A stretch of 64,000 bases of DNA. It comes from JAXDMK01 sp963790325. GTDB taxonomy: Bacteria > Actinomycetota > Acidimicrobiia > Acidimicrobiales > AC-14. The notes under the pieces were generated by a model. That model made no database searches, was not told the origin of the DNA, and saw only the letters and a list, made by a program, of their open reading frames with translations. The stretch lies in contig CAWBNY010000002.1 in assembly GCA_963790325.1 (NCBI GenBank), forward strand, positions 372,001-436,000, written 5' to 3'. The position numbers and the translations under genes are program-made. This document shows, one piece after another, positions 9,447 through 17,546 of this stretch; the first letter of the stretch is position 1, and every line of letters begins with the position of its first letter.

Positions 9447-11450
9447 ATGCCCGCCGTCTTCCGCTACTCCCGGTGGGACGGCACCCAGACCGGCTTCCAG
9501 CTCGACGCCGACTCCCTCCTCGACGAGCTCACCGACGACCTCCTCTACCACGGCGAGCTGGACGCCGCCCTCCGCCGCCTCCTTCAGGACGGGGTCCACG
9601 ACGCCGACGGCAACCGCCTGGCCGGTCTCCGGGAGCTGATCGAGCGGCTCCGGCAGCGCCGGAAGGAGGAGCTGGACCGCCATGACCTGGGCGGCGTCTA
9701 CGACGGCATCGCCCAGGCCCTTCGGGAGGTGGTGGAGACGGAGCGGGCGGCCATCGACGACCTCGACCGCCAGGCCCGGGAGTCGGGCGATGCCCGCCGC
9801 CAGGAGGTCACCGGCACGGCCATGGCCGAGCGGCACATGGAGCTCGACCTCCTCCCCCCCGACCTGGCCGGCCAGGTCCGGGCCCTGGAGAGCTACGACT
9901 TCGTCTCCCCCGCCGCCGGGCAACGGTTCCGGGAGCTGCTGGACGAGCTCCGCCAGCAGCTCCTCGACAGCCAGTTCTCCTCGATGACCGGGGCCATGGA
10001 GGCCACCTCGCCCGAGGAGATGGCCCGGTTCAAGGACATGCTGGCCGCCCTCAACGGGATGCTCGACCAGCGGGCCCGGGGGGAGGAGCCCGACTTCGAG
10101 GGCTTCATGGCCCGGTTCGGCGACTTCTTCCCCGACAACCCGCAGACCCTCGACGAGCTGCTGGAGTCGATGGCCCGGCGGATGGCGGCCATGCAGTCGT
10201 TCCTCAACTCGCTGTCGCCGGCCCAGCGGGCCCAGCTGGCCGACCTGTCGGCCCAGCTGCTCGACGACATCGACCTGCGCTGGGAGGTCGACCGCCTCCG
10301 CCAGCACCTCCAGGGCCAGTTCCCGGGGGAGGGGTGGGGCCGGCAGTTCTCGGTCCAGGGCCGCGACCCGTTGGGGATGGCCGAGGCGGTCGACCTCATG
10401 GACCGGCTGAGCGCGCTCGACCAGCTGGAGAACCTGCTGTCGTCGGCGCCGTCGCCCGGCGCCCTGGCCGAGGTCGACTTCGACCTGGCCCGCGACCTGC
10501 TGGGCGACGACGGCGCCGCCGCCCTGGAGCGACTGGCCGAGCTGGCCCGGATGCTCACCGACGCGGGCCTCATCGAGAACCGGGAGGGCCGGCTGGAGCT
10601 GACCCCCCGGGGCCTGCGGGCCATCGGCCGCAACGCCCTGGCCGACCTGTTCCACGACCTCGACCACGACCGGGTCGGCCGCCACGCGGTGGAGCGGGAG
10701 GGGCCCGGTCAGGAGCGGGCCTACTCGACCAAGCCCTACGAGTGGGGCGACCCGTTCAACCTCGACATCCAACGGACCGTGCGCAACGCCGTCACCCGGC
10801 GGGGAGCGGGGACGCCCGTCGAGCTCGATCCGGAGGACTTCGAGGTCGAGCGCACCGAGACGCAGACCCGGTCGAGCACGGTGTTGTTGCTCGACCTGTC
10901 GCTGTCGATGCCCATGAAGGACAACTTCCTGGCCGCCAAGAAGGTTGCCGTCGCCCTCCACTCGCTGATCTCGACCCGATATCCCCGGGACTTCCTGGGC
11001 CTGGTCGTCTTCGGTGAGGTGGCCCGCACCCTGCGGCCGGCGGAGCTGCCCCGGGTGTCGTGGGACTTCAACTTCGGCACCAACATCCACCACGCCCTGC
11101 TCCTGGCCCGGCAGATGCTCGTGCGCCAGCCGGGCACCCGCCAGGTGCTGCTCGTCACCGATGGGGAACCGACGGCCCACATCCTCCCCGGCGGCAGCCC
11201 GTTCTTCTCCTACCCGCCGGCCCCGGAGACGCTGCGGGCCACCCTGGCCGAGGTCGCCCGCTGCACCGCCGAGAACATCCGCATCAACACCTTCATGCTC
11301 GACGCCACCCCGGAGCTGCAGGCCTTCGTCGAGCGCATGGCCAAGCTCAACCGGGGCCGGGTCTTCCTCACGACCCCGGAGAACCTCGGGAGCTACGTCC
11401 TCGTCGACTTCCTGGAGCAGAAGCGCTCCCTCCGGGGCCGCCCCACCTGA
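9447..11450 (+). CDS. VWA-domain protein, partner of the MoxR-type ATPase
   Basis: 667 residues. The first 430 residues are helical and charged (MPAVFRYSRWDGTQTGFQ, LDELTDDLLYHGELDAAL). From about residue 480 there is a von Willebrand factor A domain with an intact MIDAS: LLLDLSLSMPM (DxSxS), a conserved Thr in FGTNIHHALLLAR and an Asp in LLVTDGEPTAH. The family is the ChlD/CoxE-like group that binds metal and pairs with MoxR ATPases. The ATG at 9447 is chosen since it lies just after the ATPase stop; the frame is open further upstream only as a shadow of the ATPase gene. Confidence 0.85.
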   Translation: MPAVFRYSRWDGTQTGFQLDADSLLDELTDDLLYHGELDAALRRLLQDGVHDADGNRLAGLRELIERLRQRRKEELDRHDLGGVYDGIAQALREVVETERAAIDDLDRQARESGDARRQEVTGTAMAERHMELDLLPPDLAGQVRALESYDFVSPAAGQRFRELLDELRQQLLDSQFSSMTGAMEATSPEEMARFKDMLAALNGMLDQRARGEEPDFEGFMARFGDFFPDNPQTLDELLESMARRMAAMQSFLNSLSPAQRAQLADLSAQLLDDIDLRWEVDRLRQHLQGQFPGEGWGRQFSVQGRDPLGMAEAVDLMDRLSALDQLENLLSSAPSPGALAEVDFDLARDLLGDDGAAALERLAELARMLTDAGLIENREGRLELTPRGLRAIGRNALADLFHDLDHDRVGRHAVEREGPGQERAYSTKPYEWGDPFNLDIQRTVRNAVTRRGAGTPVELDPEDFEVERTETQTRSSTVLLLDLSLSMPMKDNFLAAKKVAVALHSLISTRYPRDFLGLVVFGEVARTLRPAELPRVSWDFNFGTNIHHALLLARQMLVRQPGTRQVLLVTDGEPTAHILPGGSPFFSYPPAPETLRATLAEVARCTAENIRINTFMLDATPELQAFVERMAKLNRGRVFLTTPENLGSYVLVDFLEQKRSLRGRPT

Positions 11451-11693
11451 TCAGGTGAACGACGCCGGCCCGACGTACTGCACGACGACATCGCCGGCGA
11501 TCGTCGGATGGGGCTACCTCGCAACGGAACAGCCGGACGGGACGATCATCCTGATGCCCGCCGTCGTGATGACGGAGCTGGAGGCCAAGTTCCTGGCCAA
11601 TCGGGCGCTGGTCGAGCGGATCGAAGAGAACCGCCGCCACCCCGAGAGACTGGTTCGCCGACCGACGGGGTCCGAGTCAACGGGGGACGAGGC

Positions 11694-12239
<546 letters not shown>

Positions 12240-12248
<9 letters not shown>

Positions 12249-12267
12249 GATGACATCGGTGTAATTA
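12240..12267 (+). promoter_or_regulatory. candidate promoter for whiB
   Basis: In the AT-richer divergent gap, TTGGAC (12240-12245) and TAATTA (12262-12267) are separated by 16 bp, a sigma-70-like arrangement. It lies about 48 bp upstream of the whiB GTG. This is a visual match only; no transcription start is known. Confidence 0.4.
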
Positions 12268-12314
12268 CAAGGACGTCAAGGGCGGGCGCCAACGCAGAGG
12301 TGAGGGGAGCGACG

Positions 12315-12599
12315 GTGGAGCAACGACGAGGGCACAGGTTCGACTTCGGTGATCGCACGTGGCAGTGGCAGGCCAACTGCCTCGGCGTCGATCCCGACCT
12401 CTTCTTCCCCGAGAGGGGTGCGTCGACGCGCGAGGCGAAGGCGGTGTGCCGGGGCTGCGTCGTGCGCTCGGAGTGCCTCGAATACGCGCTGATCAACGGC
12501 GAGAAGTTCGGGATCTGGGGCGGGCTGAGCGAGCGGGAGCGGAGGCGCATCCGCCGGGAGCGCACCATCGCCAGCCGGGAGTCGGCGGCCTCCGCCTGA
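12315..12599 (+). CDS. WhiB-family iron-sulfur regulator
   Basis: 94 residues with the full Wbl pattern: a first Cys in WQANCLGVDPDLFFP, then CRGCVVRSEC (CxxC...C) and the GIWGG turn followed by a basic Arg-rich tail (SERERRRIRRER). WhiB proteins hold a [4Fe-4S] cluster and bind the primary sigma factor to control transcription, often in response to redox or nitric oxide. The GTG start at 12315 is preferred over an upstream ATG because GAGGGGAGC lies at the right distance and the N-terminus then matches the normal family length. Confidence 0.9.
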   Translation: MEQRRGHRFDFGDRTWQWQANCLGVDPDLFFPERGASTREAKAVCRGCVVRSECLEYALINGEKFGIWGGLSERERRRIRRERTIASRESAASA

Positions 12600-12605
12600 T
12601 CGAGT

Positions 12606-12647
12606 CGGCGGCGCCGGGCACACCCACGACCGTGCCCGGCGCCGCCG
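12606..12647. terminator. bidirectional hairpin between convergent genes
   Basis: A perfect 16-bp inverted repeat (CGGCGGCGCCGGGCAC and its complement) encloses a 10-nt loop. It begins 7 bp after the whiB stop and ends 2 bp before the stop of the convergent formimidoyltransferase gene, so it can end transcription from both sides. There is no long U-tract, as is common for terminators in high-GC actinobacteria. Confidence 0.7.
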
Positions 12648-12649
12648 GT

Positions 12650-13459
12650 TCACCGCATGTGGTCGAGACGGGCCTCGATCGTCCGGGACGGGTCGAGATC
12701 GAGCTCCGCCCACCGCCCGGGTGAGACCGTGGCCACCACCGCCGCCGGCACCAGCCCCACCAGCTCGGCCCGTTCCACCGCCACCAACCCCCGCACGAGG
12801 TCGAACACCGCCTCCGGCCCCACCCCGGCGACCGGGTCGACCAGGTTCATCGACACCTGGCCCCGGCCGCCGATGTCCAGCCCCAGCGCCCGCACTCCCG
12901 GCCGGCGGACGGCCGCCGCCACCCGTCGGCACTCCTCCCCGCTCACCTCGTCGGCCAGCCACACGTTGTAGGCCACCAACACCTCGCGCGCCCCCACGCA
13001 CACCGCCCCCGCGGTCGGGTGGGGCGAGGGCGGCCCGGCTGTGGGCGGCAGCGACGTGAACGCCGTCCGCCGCACGTCGGGCAGCGACCGCTCCGGGCCG
13101 TAGGCGAACCCGGGCACCGCCAGCTCGGCGCCGGCCCAGGCCAGGAACCGGTCCCGGGCGGCAACTGCGTCGGTCAACGTCGACTCCCGGAGGGGGACGA
13201 ACGGCACCACATCCACCACCCCTAGTCGCGGGTGGGCGCCGCCATGACGCCGCAGGTCGAGCCGGGTCACCGCCTCGGCGGCCACCGCCCGGGCCGCCGC
13301 CTCCACCTCGTCCCCGGCCAACGTGAGCACCGACCGGTGGTGGTGGGCATCGGTGTGCACGTCGAGCAGGCACCGCCCGCCCGCCGCGGCCAGCCGGGCC
13401 ACGGCCGCCCCGTCCCGGCCCTCGCTCACGTTGATCACGCACTCCAGCACCGGATCCAC
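12650..13459 (-). CDS. glutamate formimidoyltransferase (N-terminal FtcD-type domain)
   Basis: 269 residues equal to the formiminotransferase part of FtcD: ECVINVSEGRD at the N-terminus, the HTDAHHHRSVLTLAG segment, the catalytic-region RRHGGAHPRLGVVDVVPF, and GLDIGGRGQVSMNLVDP. It transfers a formimino group to tetrahydrofolate in histidine catabolism or folate metabolism. The cyclodeaminase domain is absent, as in many bacterial single-domain versions. Start GTG at 13459 lies 23 bp from the divergent GTG of the LLM gene; a second GTG 9 bp downstream is equally possible. No clear ribosome site is seen, so the mRNA may be leaderless. Confidence 0.82.
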   Translation of the reverse strand: MDPVLECVINVSEGRDGAAVARLAAAGGRCLLDVHTDAHHHRSVLTLAGDEVEAAARAVAAEAVTRLDLRRHGGAHPRLGVVDVVPFVPLRESTLTDAVAARDRFLAWAGAELAVPGFAYGPERSLPDVRRTAFTSLPPTAGPPSPHPTAGAVCVGAREVLVAYNVWLADEVSGEECRRVAAAVRRPGVRALGLDIGGRGQVSMNLVDPVAGVGPEAVFDLVRGLVAVERAELVGLVPAAVVATVSPGRWAELDLDPSRTIEARLDHMR

Positions 13460-13482
13460 GCTCGCACAGCCAGACTGTCCCG

Positions 13483-14478
13483 GTGGAGATCGGCCTGGCC
13501 CTGCCCCAGTACGACTTCTACTCCCCCGACACCGAGCCCGGTCCCCTCCCCTGGGCGCCGGTCGCGGCCACCGCCCGGCGGGCGGAGGAGCTCGGCTTCC
13601 ACTCCCTCTGGCTCTCCGACCACCTCCTCCTCGACCGCGCCCGCTACGGCGCCCCTCCCGCACGCTGCCCCGGCTTCGACCCCCTCCCGGCGCTGGGCGC
13701 CCTCGCCCGGGTCACCACCCGGGTCCGTCTGGGCACCCTCACCCTGTGCGCACCCCTCCGGCCGGCCACGGTGACGGCCAAGCAGCTCGCCACCGTCGAC
13801 GTCCTCTCCGGGGGACGCCTCACCGTCGGCGTCGGCGCGGGTTGGAGCGAGGACGAGTTCAGGACCGCCGGTGTCCCGTTCCGCCCGCCCGGCGAGCGCC
13901 TCCGTCATCTCGAGGAGGCCATCCACGTCACCCGGGGGATGTTCGGCGGGGGACCCTTCAGCTTCGCCGGCCGCTACGAGAACGCCCGGAACGCCATGTG
14001 CCTGCCCCGACCGGTGCAGCAGCCGTCGCCACCGATCTGGGTCGGTGGGCGAGGCGACCGTCTGCTCGACCTGGTCGCCCGCCTGGCCGACGGTTGGAAC
14101 ACGGTCTGGCGATGGACCCCGGAGACATACCGCCAGCGCGTCCGTGTCCTCCACGCCGCCTGCGACCGGGCCGGTCGCGACCCGGCCGCCATCAGCCTCT
14201 CCGTCGGCCTGTTCGCCCTCGTCGGCGAGGACGAGGCCGACCTCGCCCGGCGCTTCAACCTCCTCCGACGCGTCACCCCGGGCGGCCTCGGGGGGGTCAC
14301 CCTCGACCAGTGGCGACGCGGGTTGTTGGTCGGCACGGTCGACGACCTCCCGGCCCAGCTCGACGCCTGGGCCGCGGTCGGCGTGTCGACCGTGGTGGCC
14401 GCGCCGGGCGCCTTCCCGTACGCGGTGCCACCGCTCTCCGGCGACCTCGAACTGCTGGCCGCGGCCTGTAGGCTCTGA
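13483..14478 (+). CDS. LLM-class (probably F420-dependent) oxidoreductase
   Basis: 331 residues of luciferase-like monooxygenase fold: EIGLALPQYDFYSP at the N-terminus, then LGFHSLWLSDHLLLD, the LGTLTLCAPLRPATVTAKQ segment, LSGGRLTVGVGAGWSEDEF and PIWVGGRGDRLL. Actinobacterial members with this pattern usually use coenzyme F420, some FMN; the substrate cannot be read from sequence. The GTG start follows a 23-bp gap to the divergent formimidoyltransferase gene and leaves little room for a leader. tatA begins 5 bp after its stop. Confidence 0.85.
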   Translation: MEIGLALPQYDFYSPDTEPGPLPWAPVAATARRAEELGFHSLWLSDHLLLDRARYGAPPARCPGFDPLPALGALARVTTRVRLGTLTLCAPLRPATVTAKQLATVDVLSGGRLTVGVGAGWSEDEFRTAGVPFRPPGERLRHLEEAIHVTRGMFGGGPFSFAGRYENARNAMCLPRPVQQPSPPIWVGGRGDRLLDLVARLADGWNTVWRWTPETYRQRVRVLHAACDRAGRDPAAISLSVGLFALVGEDEADLARRFNLLRRVTPGGLGGVTLDQWRRGLLVGTVDDLPAQLDAWAAVGVSTVVAAPGAFPYAVPPLSGDLELLAAACRL

Positions 14479-14483
14479 GGCCT

Positions 14484-14753
14484 ATGCCGAACATTGGGCC
14501 CCTGGAGCTCATAATCGTCTTGGTCGTCGTCCTCCTGCTCTTCGGCTCGACCAAGCTGCCCAAGCTGGCCCGTTCCATCGGTGAGGCGTCGCAGGAGTTC
14601 AAGAAGGGCGTGAGCGAGGGCGGCAAGGACGCTGCCAAGGCGTCCGACTCCGGTCCCAAGCCGACCGACAAGGTCACCATGACCCAGGCCGAGCTCGACG
14701 CCCTGCTCTCGGAGCGGGAAGCGCAGGCCCGCAAGGATTCTCCCCCCAAGTAG
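14484..14753 (+). CDS. tatA: twin-arginine translocase subunit TatA/TatE family
   Basis: 89 residues with one N-terminal membrane helix (LELIIVLVVVLLLFGSTKLP), the FG hinge and a basic amphipathic helix (KLARSIGEASQEFKKG), then a polar tail. This is the pore-forming TatA subunit layout of the Sec-independent pathway for folded proteins. It sits 31 bp upstream of an ECF sigma factor gene. In Mycobacterium a tat gene is also found near sigE-rseA, so the link may be conserved. TatB is less likely because the tail is short. Confidence 0.88.
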   Translation: MPNIGPLELIIVLVVVLLLFGSTKLPKLARSIGEASQEFKKGVSEGGKDAAKASDSGPKPTDKVTMTQAELDALLSEREAQARKDSPPK

Positions 14754-14784
14754 GGGAACCCGGCGGCTGCGGCCGTCGTTCTCG

Positions 14785-15285
14785 ATGACAGACGGCAAGG
14801 TCCCCACGTGGGAGGAGGTTGCCCGAGACCACGGTCGCTTCCTCTACACGGTGGCCTTCCGTCTGACCGGAAACGACGACGACGCGCAAGATCTCGTGCA
14901 GGACGTGCTGCTCCGGGTCCGCAAGGGACTGGAGACCTACCTCCCGGGGTCGCTGGAAGGCTGGCTGAGCCGCATCACCACGAACACGTTCCTCGACGAG
15001 GTCCGCCGGCGGCGCCGCCGACCGGCCGACCCGCTCCCCGAAGACCCCGACCGCGCCCTGCCGCCGGCCCTGGCGGCCGACGAGGCCCTGGCCGGCGGCA
15101 CCCTCCCCGACGACATCCAGTCCGCCCTCCGCGCCCTCCCGGCCGACTACCGGGCCGCGGTCGTGCTGTGCGACGTGGTCGGGTTGCCCTACCAGGAGAT
15201 CGCCACCGCCCTCGACGTCCCCGTGGGCACCGTCCGCAGCCGCATCCACCGGGGCCGGGCCATGCTCCGGCAGGTCCTGGCGTGA
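14785..15285 (+). CDS. ECF RNA polymerase sigma factor (SigE-like)
   Basis: 166 residues with sigma region 2 (GRFLYTVAFRLTGNDDDAQD, LVQDVLLRV, then the -10 recognition LEGWLSRITTNTFLDEVRRR) and region 4 (LPADYRAAVVLCDVVGLPYQ, EIATALDVPVGTVRSRIHRG). It directs RNA polymerase to stress or envelope promoters. Its stop overlaps the start of the zinc anti-sigma gene (GTGA), and a RseB-like gene follows with the same overlap. This three-gene cassette resembles the SigE-RseA system. Confidence 0.92.
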   Translation: MTDGKVPTWEEVARDHGRFLYTVAFRLTGNDDDAQDLVQDVLLRVRKGLETYLPGSLEGWLSRITTNTFLDEVRRRRRRPADPLPEDPDRALPPALAADEALAGGTLPDDIQSALRALPADYRAAVVLCDVVGLPYQEIATALDVPVGTVRSRIHRGRAMLRQVLA

Positions 15286-15722
15286 CCGCGGCCTCCGACC
15301 ACCCGGCCGGCATCCACCCGGCCGAGGCCCTCAGCGCCCTCCTCGACGGGGAGCTGACGTCGGACGAGGAGGCCCAGGTCCAGGCCCACCTCGTGGCGTG
15401 CCTGACCTGCCGCCACGAGATGGAGACGGTGCGGGTGGCCCGCCTGTGGGTCCGGGCCCTGCCGCCGGTCGAGCCCCCGTTCGGCCTCTACGAGCGCATG
15501 CTGCTGCCCTACCGGCCCGCCCGGCGGCGGCTGGCGATGGCGTTCGCGGGGGCGGCGGCGGTGGTGGCCGCGGTGTTGGTGAGCATCGCGCCCGCCCCCC
15601 AGCCGGTCGTCGACCCGTCGGTGGCCACCCTCATCGAGGCCCACGCCACGTCCGCCTCGGTCGAGGGCGACCTGCTCAGCCATCTTGCTCCGGCGGGCGT
15701 CCCGGTGAGCATCAGCCGGTGA
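15282..15722 (+). CDS. zinc-type (zf-HC2) transmembrane anti-sigma factor
   Basis: 146 residues. The N-terminal cytoplasmic domain has the anti-sigma zinc motif (SALLDGELTSDEEAQVQAHL, then VACLTCRHE, i.e. His-x3-Cys-x2-Cys). One membrane helix follows (LAMAFAGAAAVVAAVLVSIA) and then a short outer tail. It should bind the sigma factor encoded just upstream and release it after a signal. GTG at 15282 overlaps the sigma stop by 4 nt and its own stop overlaps the next start, so all three proteins are probably made in fixed ratio. Confidence 0.88.
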   Translation: MTAASDHPAGIHPAEALSALLDGELTSDEEAQVQAHLVACLTCRHEMETVRVARLWVRALPPVEPPFGLYERMLLPYRPARRRLAMAFAGAAAVVAAVLVSIAPAPQPVVDPSVATLIEAHATSASVEGDLLSHLAPAGVPVSISR

Positions 15723-16744
15723 GGGCCCGGCTGACGAGCGTCGTCGTGGGTGTGGTGGTGGCCACGTCCCTGGCCACCACCACCGCCGGCGCGACCCCGG
15801 TCGGGGCGGCGGCCGTCGCCGCCGACGACCCCTTCGACCGAGCCCGGGAGGCGGCCGGGCGGATGTCGTTCACCGGCACCGTCGAGGTCCGCTGGCTCGA
15901 CGGCGGCACCGAGCACCGCGAGCAGCTCTCGGTGCGGTCGGCCGAAGGGACGCTCCTCCTGCAGGGCGGCCACCAGGTGATGGTGTCGGCGACCGCGGCG
16001 CGTTTGGTCCAGCACGAGAACGAGGGCTGGAACCTCCTCTGGCCCCCCGCCCTCGACCGGGTCGACGGTCCCGATCCGAGCCTCAAGTACCGCACCACCG
16101 AGCACGAGGGCCCGGCCGTCGCCGGCCGCCGGACCATCGCCGTCGACATCCACGAGAGGTCCCTCCTGCGGGAGCAGGTCCTCCTCGACCGGGCGACCGA
16201 CCTGCTCCTCCAGCGCCGCCAGTTCGACCAGTCGGGCGCCACCACCCGGGTGGTCGGCTTCACCGAACTGGTCATCGATCCCACCACCGCGCCGCCCCCG
16301 GCCCCGGCCAAGGCGTCCGACCGGGCCCCCGAGGCGGTCACGCTCGCCAGCCTGTCCTCGCCGGCCCTGGCCCCTGCCACCCTGGCCGACGGCTACGCCC
16401 GGGTGGGCCTCTACAGGCGGGACGGCGTGGTCCAGGTCCTCTACAGCGACGGGATCTACGAGCTTTCCGTCTTCCAGCGCCGGGGCGCGCTCGGCCGCCA
16501 CCAGCTGGGGAAGGAGGGGGGACCGTTGCAGGTGGGCCAGGCGTCCGGGTGGCGCTACGCCTGGCCCGGGGGGCAGGTGGTGCTGTGGCAGGCGGGGGGC
16601 ATCGTCTTCACCGTGGTGAGCGACGCTCCCCTCGACCAGGTGATCACCGCCGCCCGCGACCTACCGGTGCCGGCGACCAGGAAGCCGTCGCTGCTCGACC
16701 GTCTCCGGAGCGTCTCCCGAACCCTGATCCAGCCGCTGGCGTGA
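15719..16744 (+). CDS. RseB/MucB-like periplasmic sigma regulator
   Basis: 341 residues with a signal peptide (LTSVVVGVVVATSLATTTAG, cleavage near AVAAD). The mature part matches the RseB/MucB fold: MSFTGTVEVRWLDGG, DPSLKYRTTEHEGPAVAGRR, a hydrophobic LREQVLLDRATDLLLQRR strand and GFTELVIDP, followed by a C-terminal domain with RRDGVVQVLYSDGIYELSVF. RseB binds the anti-sigma factor and senses lipid or envelope damage. The GTG start overlaps the anti-sigma stop. In mycobacteria HtrA occupies this position, so replacement by an RseB homologue is notable. Confidence 0.78.
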   Translation: MRARLTSVVVGVVVATSLATTTAGATPVGAAAVAADDPFDRAREAAGRMSFTGTVEVRWLDGGTEHREQLSVRSAEGTLLLQGGHQVMVSATAARLVQHENEGWNLLWPPALDRVDGPDPSLKYRTTEHEGPAVAGRRTIAVDIHERSLLREQVLLDRATDLLLQRRQFDQSGATTRVVGFTELVIDPTTAPPPAPAKASDRAPEAVTLASLSSPALAPATLADGYARVGLYRRDGVVQVLYSDGIYELSVFQRRGALGRHQLGKEGGPLQVGQASGWRYAWPGGQVVLWQAGGIVFTVVSDAPLDQVITAARDLPVPATRKPSLLDRLRSVSRTLIQPLA

Positions 16745-16764
16745 AGCAGGGTGCGCTTGGCGGC

Positions 16765-17016
16765 CTACCGGCGGCCGGCCTCGGCGGCCGCTTCCAGCCG
16801 GCGCCGGCGGGCGATGCGACGCCGCTCCCGCTCCGACGCACCACCCCACACGCCGTGGTCGATGCCGTTGGCCAGGGCGTACTCGAGGCAGGGCTCCTGG
16901 GCCGGGCAGGTGGCGCAGATCTTGCGGGCGACCTCGACACCGACGCCGTCGCTGGGGAAGAAGAGGGACGGCGGTTCCGTGCGGCAGTTGCCGGTGGCCA
17001 TCCAGTTGGTGTCCAT
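16765..17016 (-). CDS. WhiB-family iron-sulfur regulator
   Basis: 83 residues with all four Cys: TGNCRTEPPSLFFP, then CATCPAQEPCLEYA, followed by GVWGG and a basic tail (SERERRRIARRRR). A strong ribosome site (GAGGAGGGGCA) precedes the ATG. This copy is shorter at the N-terminus than the one at 12315 and is convergent with the RseB-like gene, 20 bp apart. The 176-bp gap upstream is AT-richer around 17090-17135 and probably carries its promoter. Which of the WhiB subclasses it belongs to cannot be told by eye. Confidence 0.92.
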   Translation of the reverse strand: MDTNWMATGNCRTEPPSLFFPSDGVGVEVARKICATCPAQEPCLEYALANGIDHGVWGGASERERRRIARRRRLEAAAEAGRR

Positions 17017-17192
17017 TGCCCCTCCTCGTTCGGGCCCTACCCCTACAACGCGCGGGGACGCCCGTTGGTTCCCTTATCGACATCTACGAAGGAGGAGACG
17101 AGTTTGGATCTCCCGAAGTTTCATGAATTTTCGGTGCAGACGGGCGAAGACGGCCGGCCGGCCATCGCCCGGCGTGCTTGTAGGCTCGCCCC

Positions 17193-17480
17193 ATGTCCCA
17201 GTTGCCGGAGGAATCCGAGGAGCCGCAGCCACCCCGCGGCCATGTCCGGATCGTCTACCTGGGCCCCGTCGCGCCTCACTGGGAGATCGCGTCCGACTTC
17301 GGCGATCGCAACCTGATCGAGGAGTTCCGGCAGCGGGCGCTGGCCCGGCTGCTGCTCCTCCCGCCCCACGACCCCCAGTTCCGGCGCAACCGGGAGCGGG
17401 TCGTGCGAGACGCGGAGCGGGAGCTGGTCATCCTCGACTGGGACCTGGGCATCCCCGACGACGACGCCTCCGGGGGCTGA
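17193..17480 (+). CDS. conserved-looking hypothetical protein
   Basis: 95 residues, unknown function. After an acidic Pro-rich start the core reads HVRIVYLGPVAPHWEIASDF, then LIEEFRQRALARLLLLPPHD and ERVVRDAERELVILDWDLGI, a soluble alpha/beta-looking small protein with no cysteines and no membrane segment. It stands alone between whiB and a histidine kinase. Codon usage matches neighbouring genes, which supports it being real. Confidence 0.6.
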   Translation: MSQLPEESEEPQPPRGHVRIVYLGPVAPHWEIASDFGDRNLIEEFRQRALARLLLLPPHDPQFRRNRERVVRDAERELVILDWDLGIPDDDASGG

Positions 17481-17546
17481 CCGCGCCGCCGCTCGTCCGC
17501 CGGTTTGCCCCCGAGTCGGGGGTCTCGGACTCTAGGGTGGACGCCG

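Noticed and set aside
9414..11180. 588-codon minus-strand frame opposite the VWA gene
   Set aside because: Third-position GC keeps the antisense frame open; no motifs, and the plus strand has a clear MIDAS domain.
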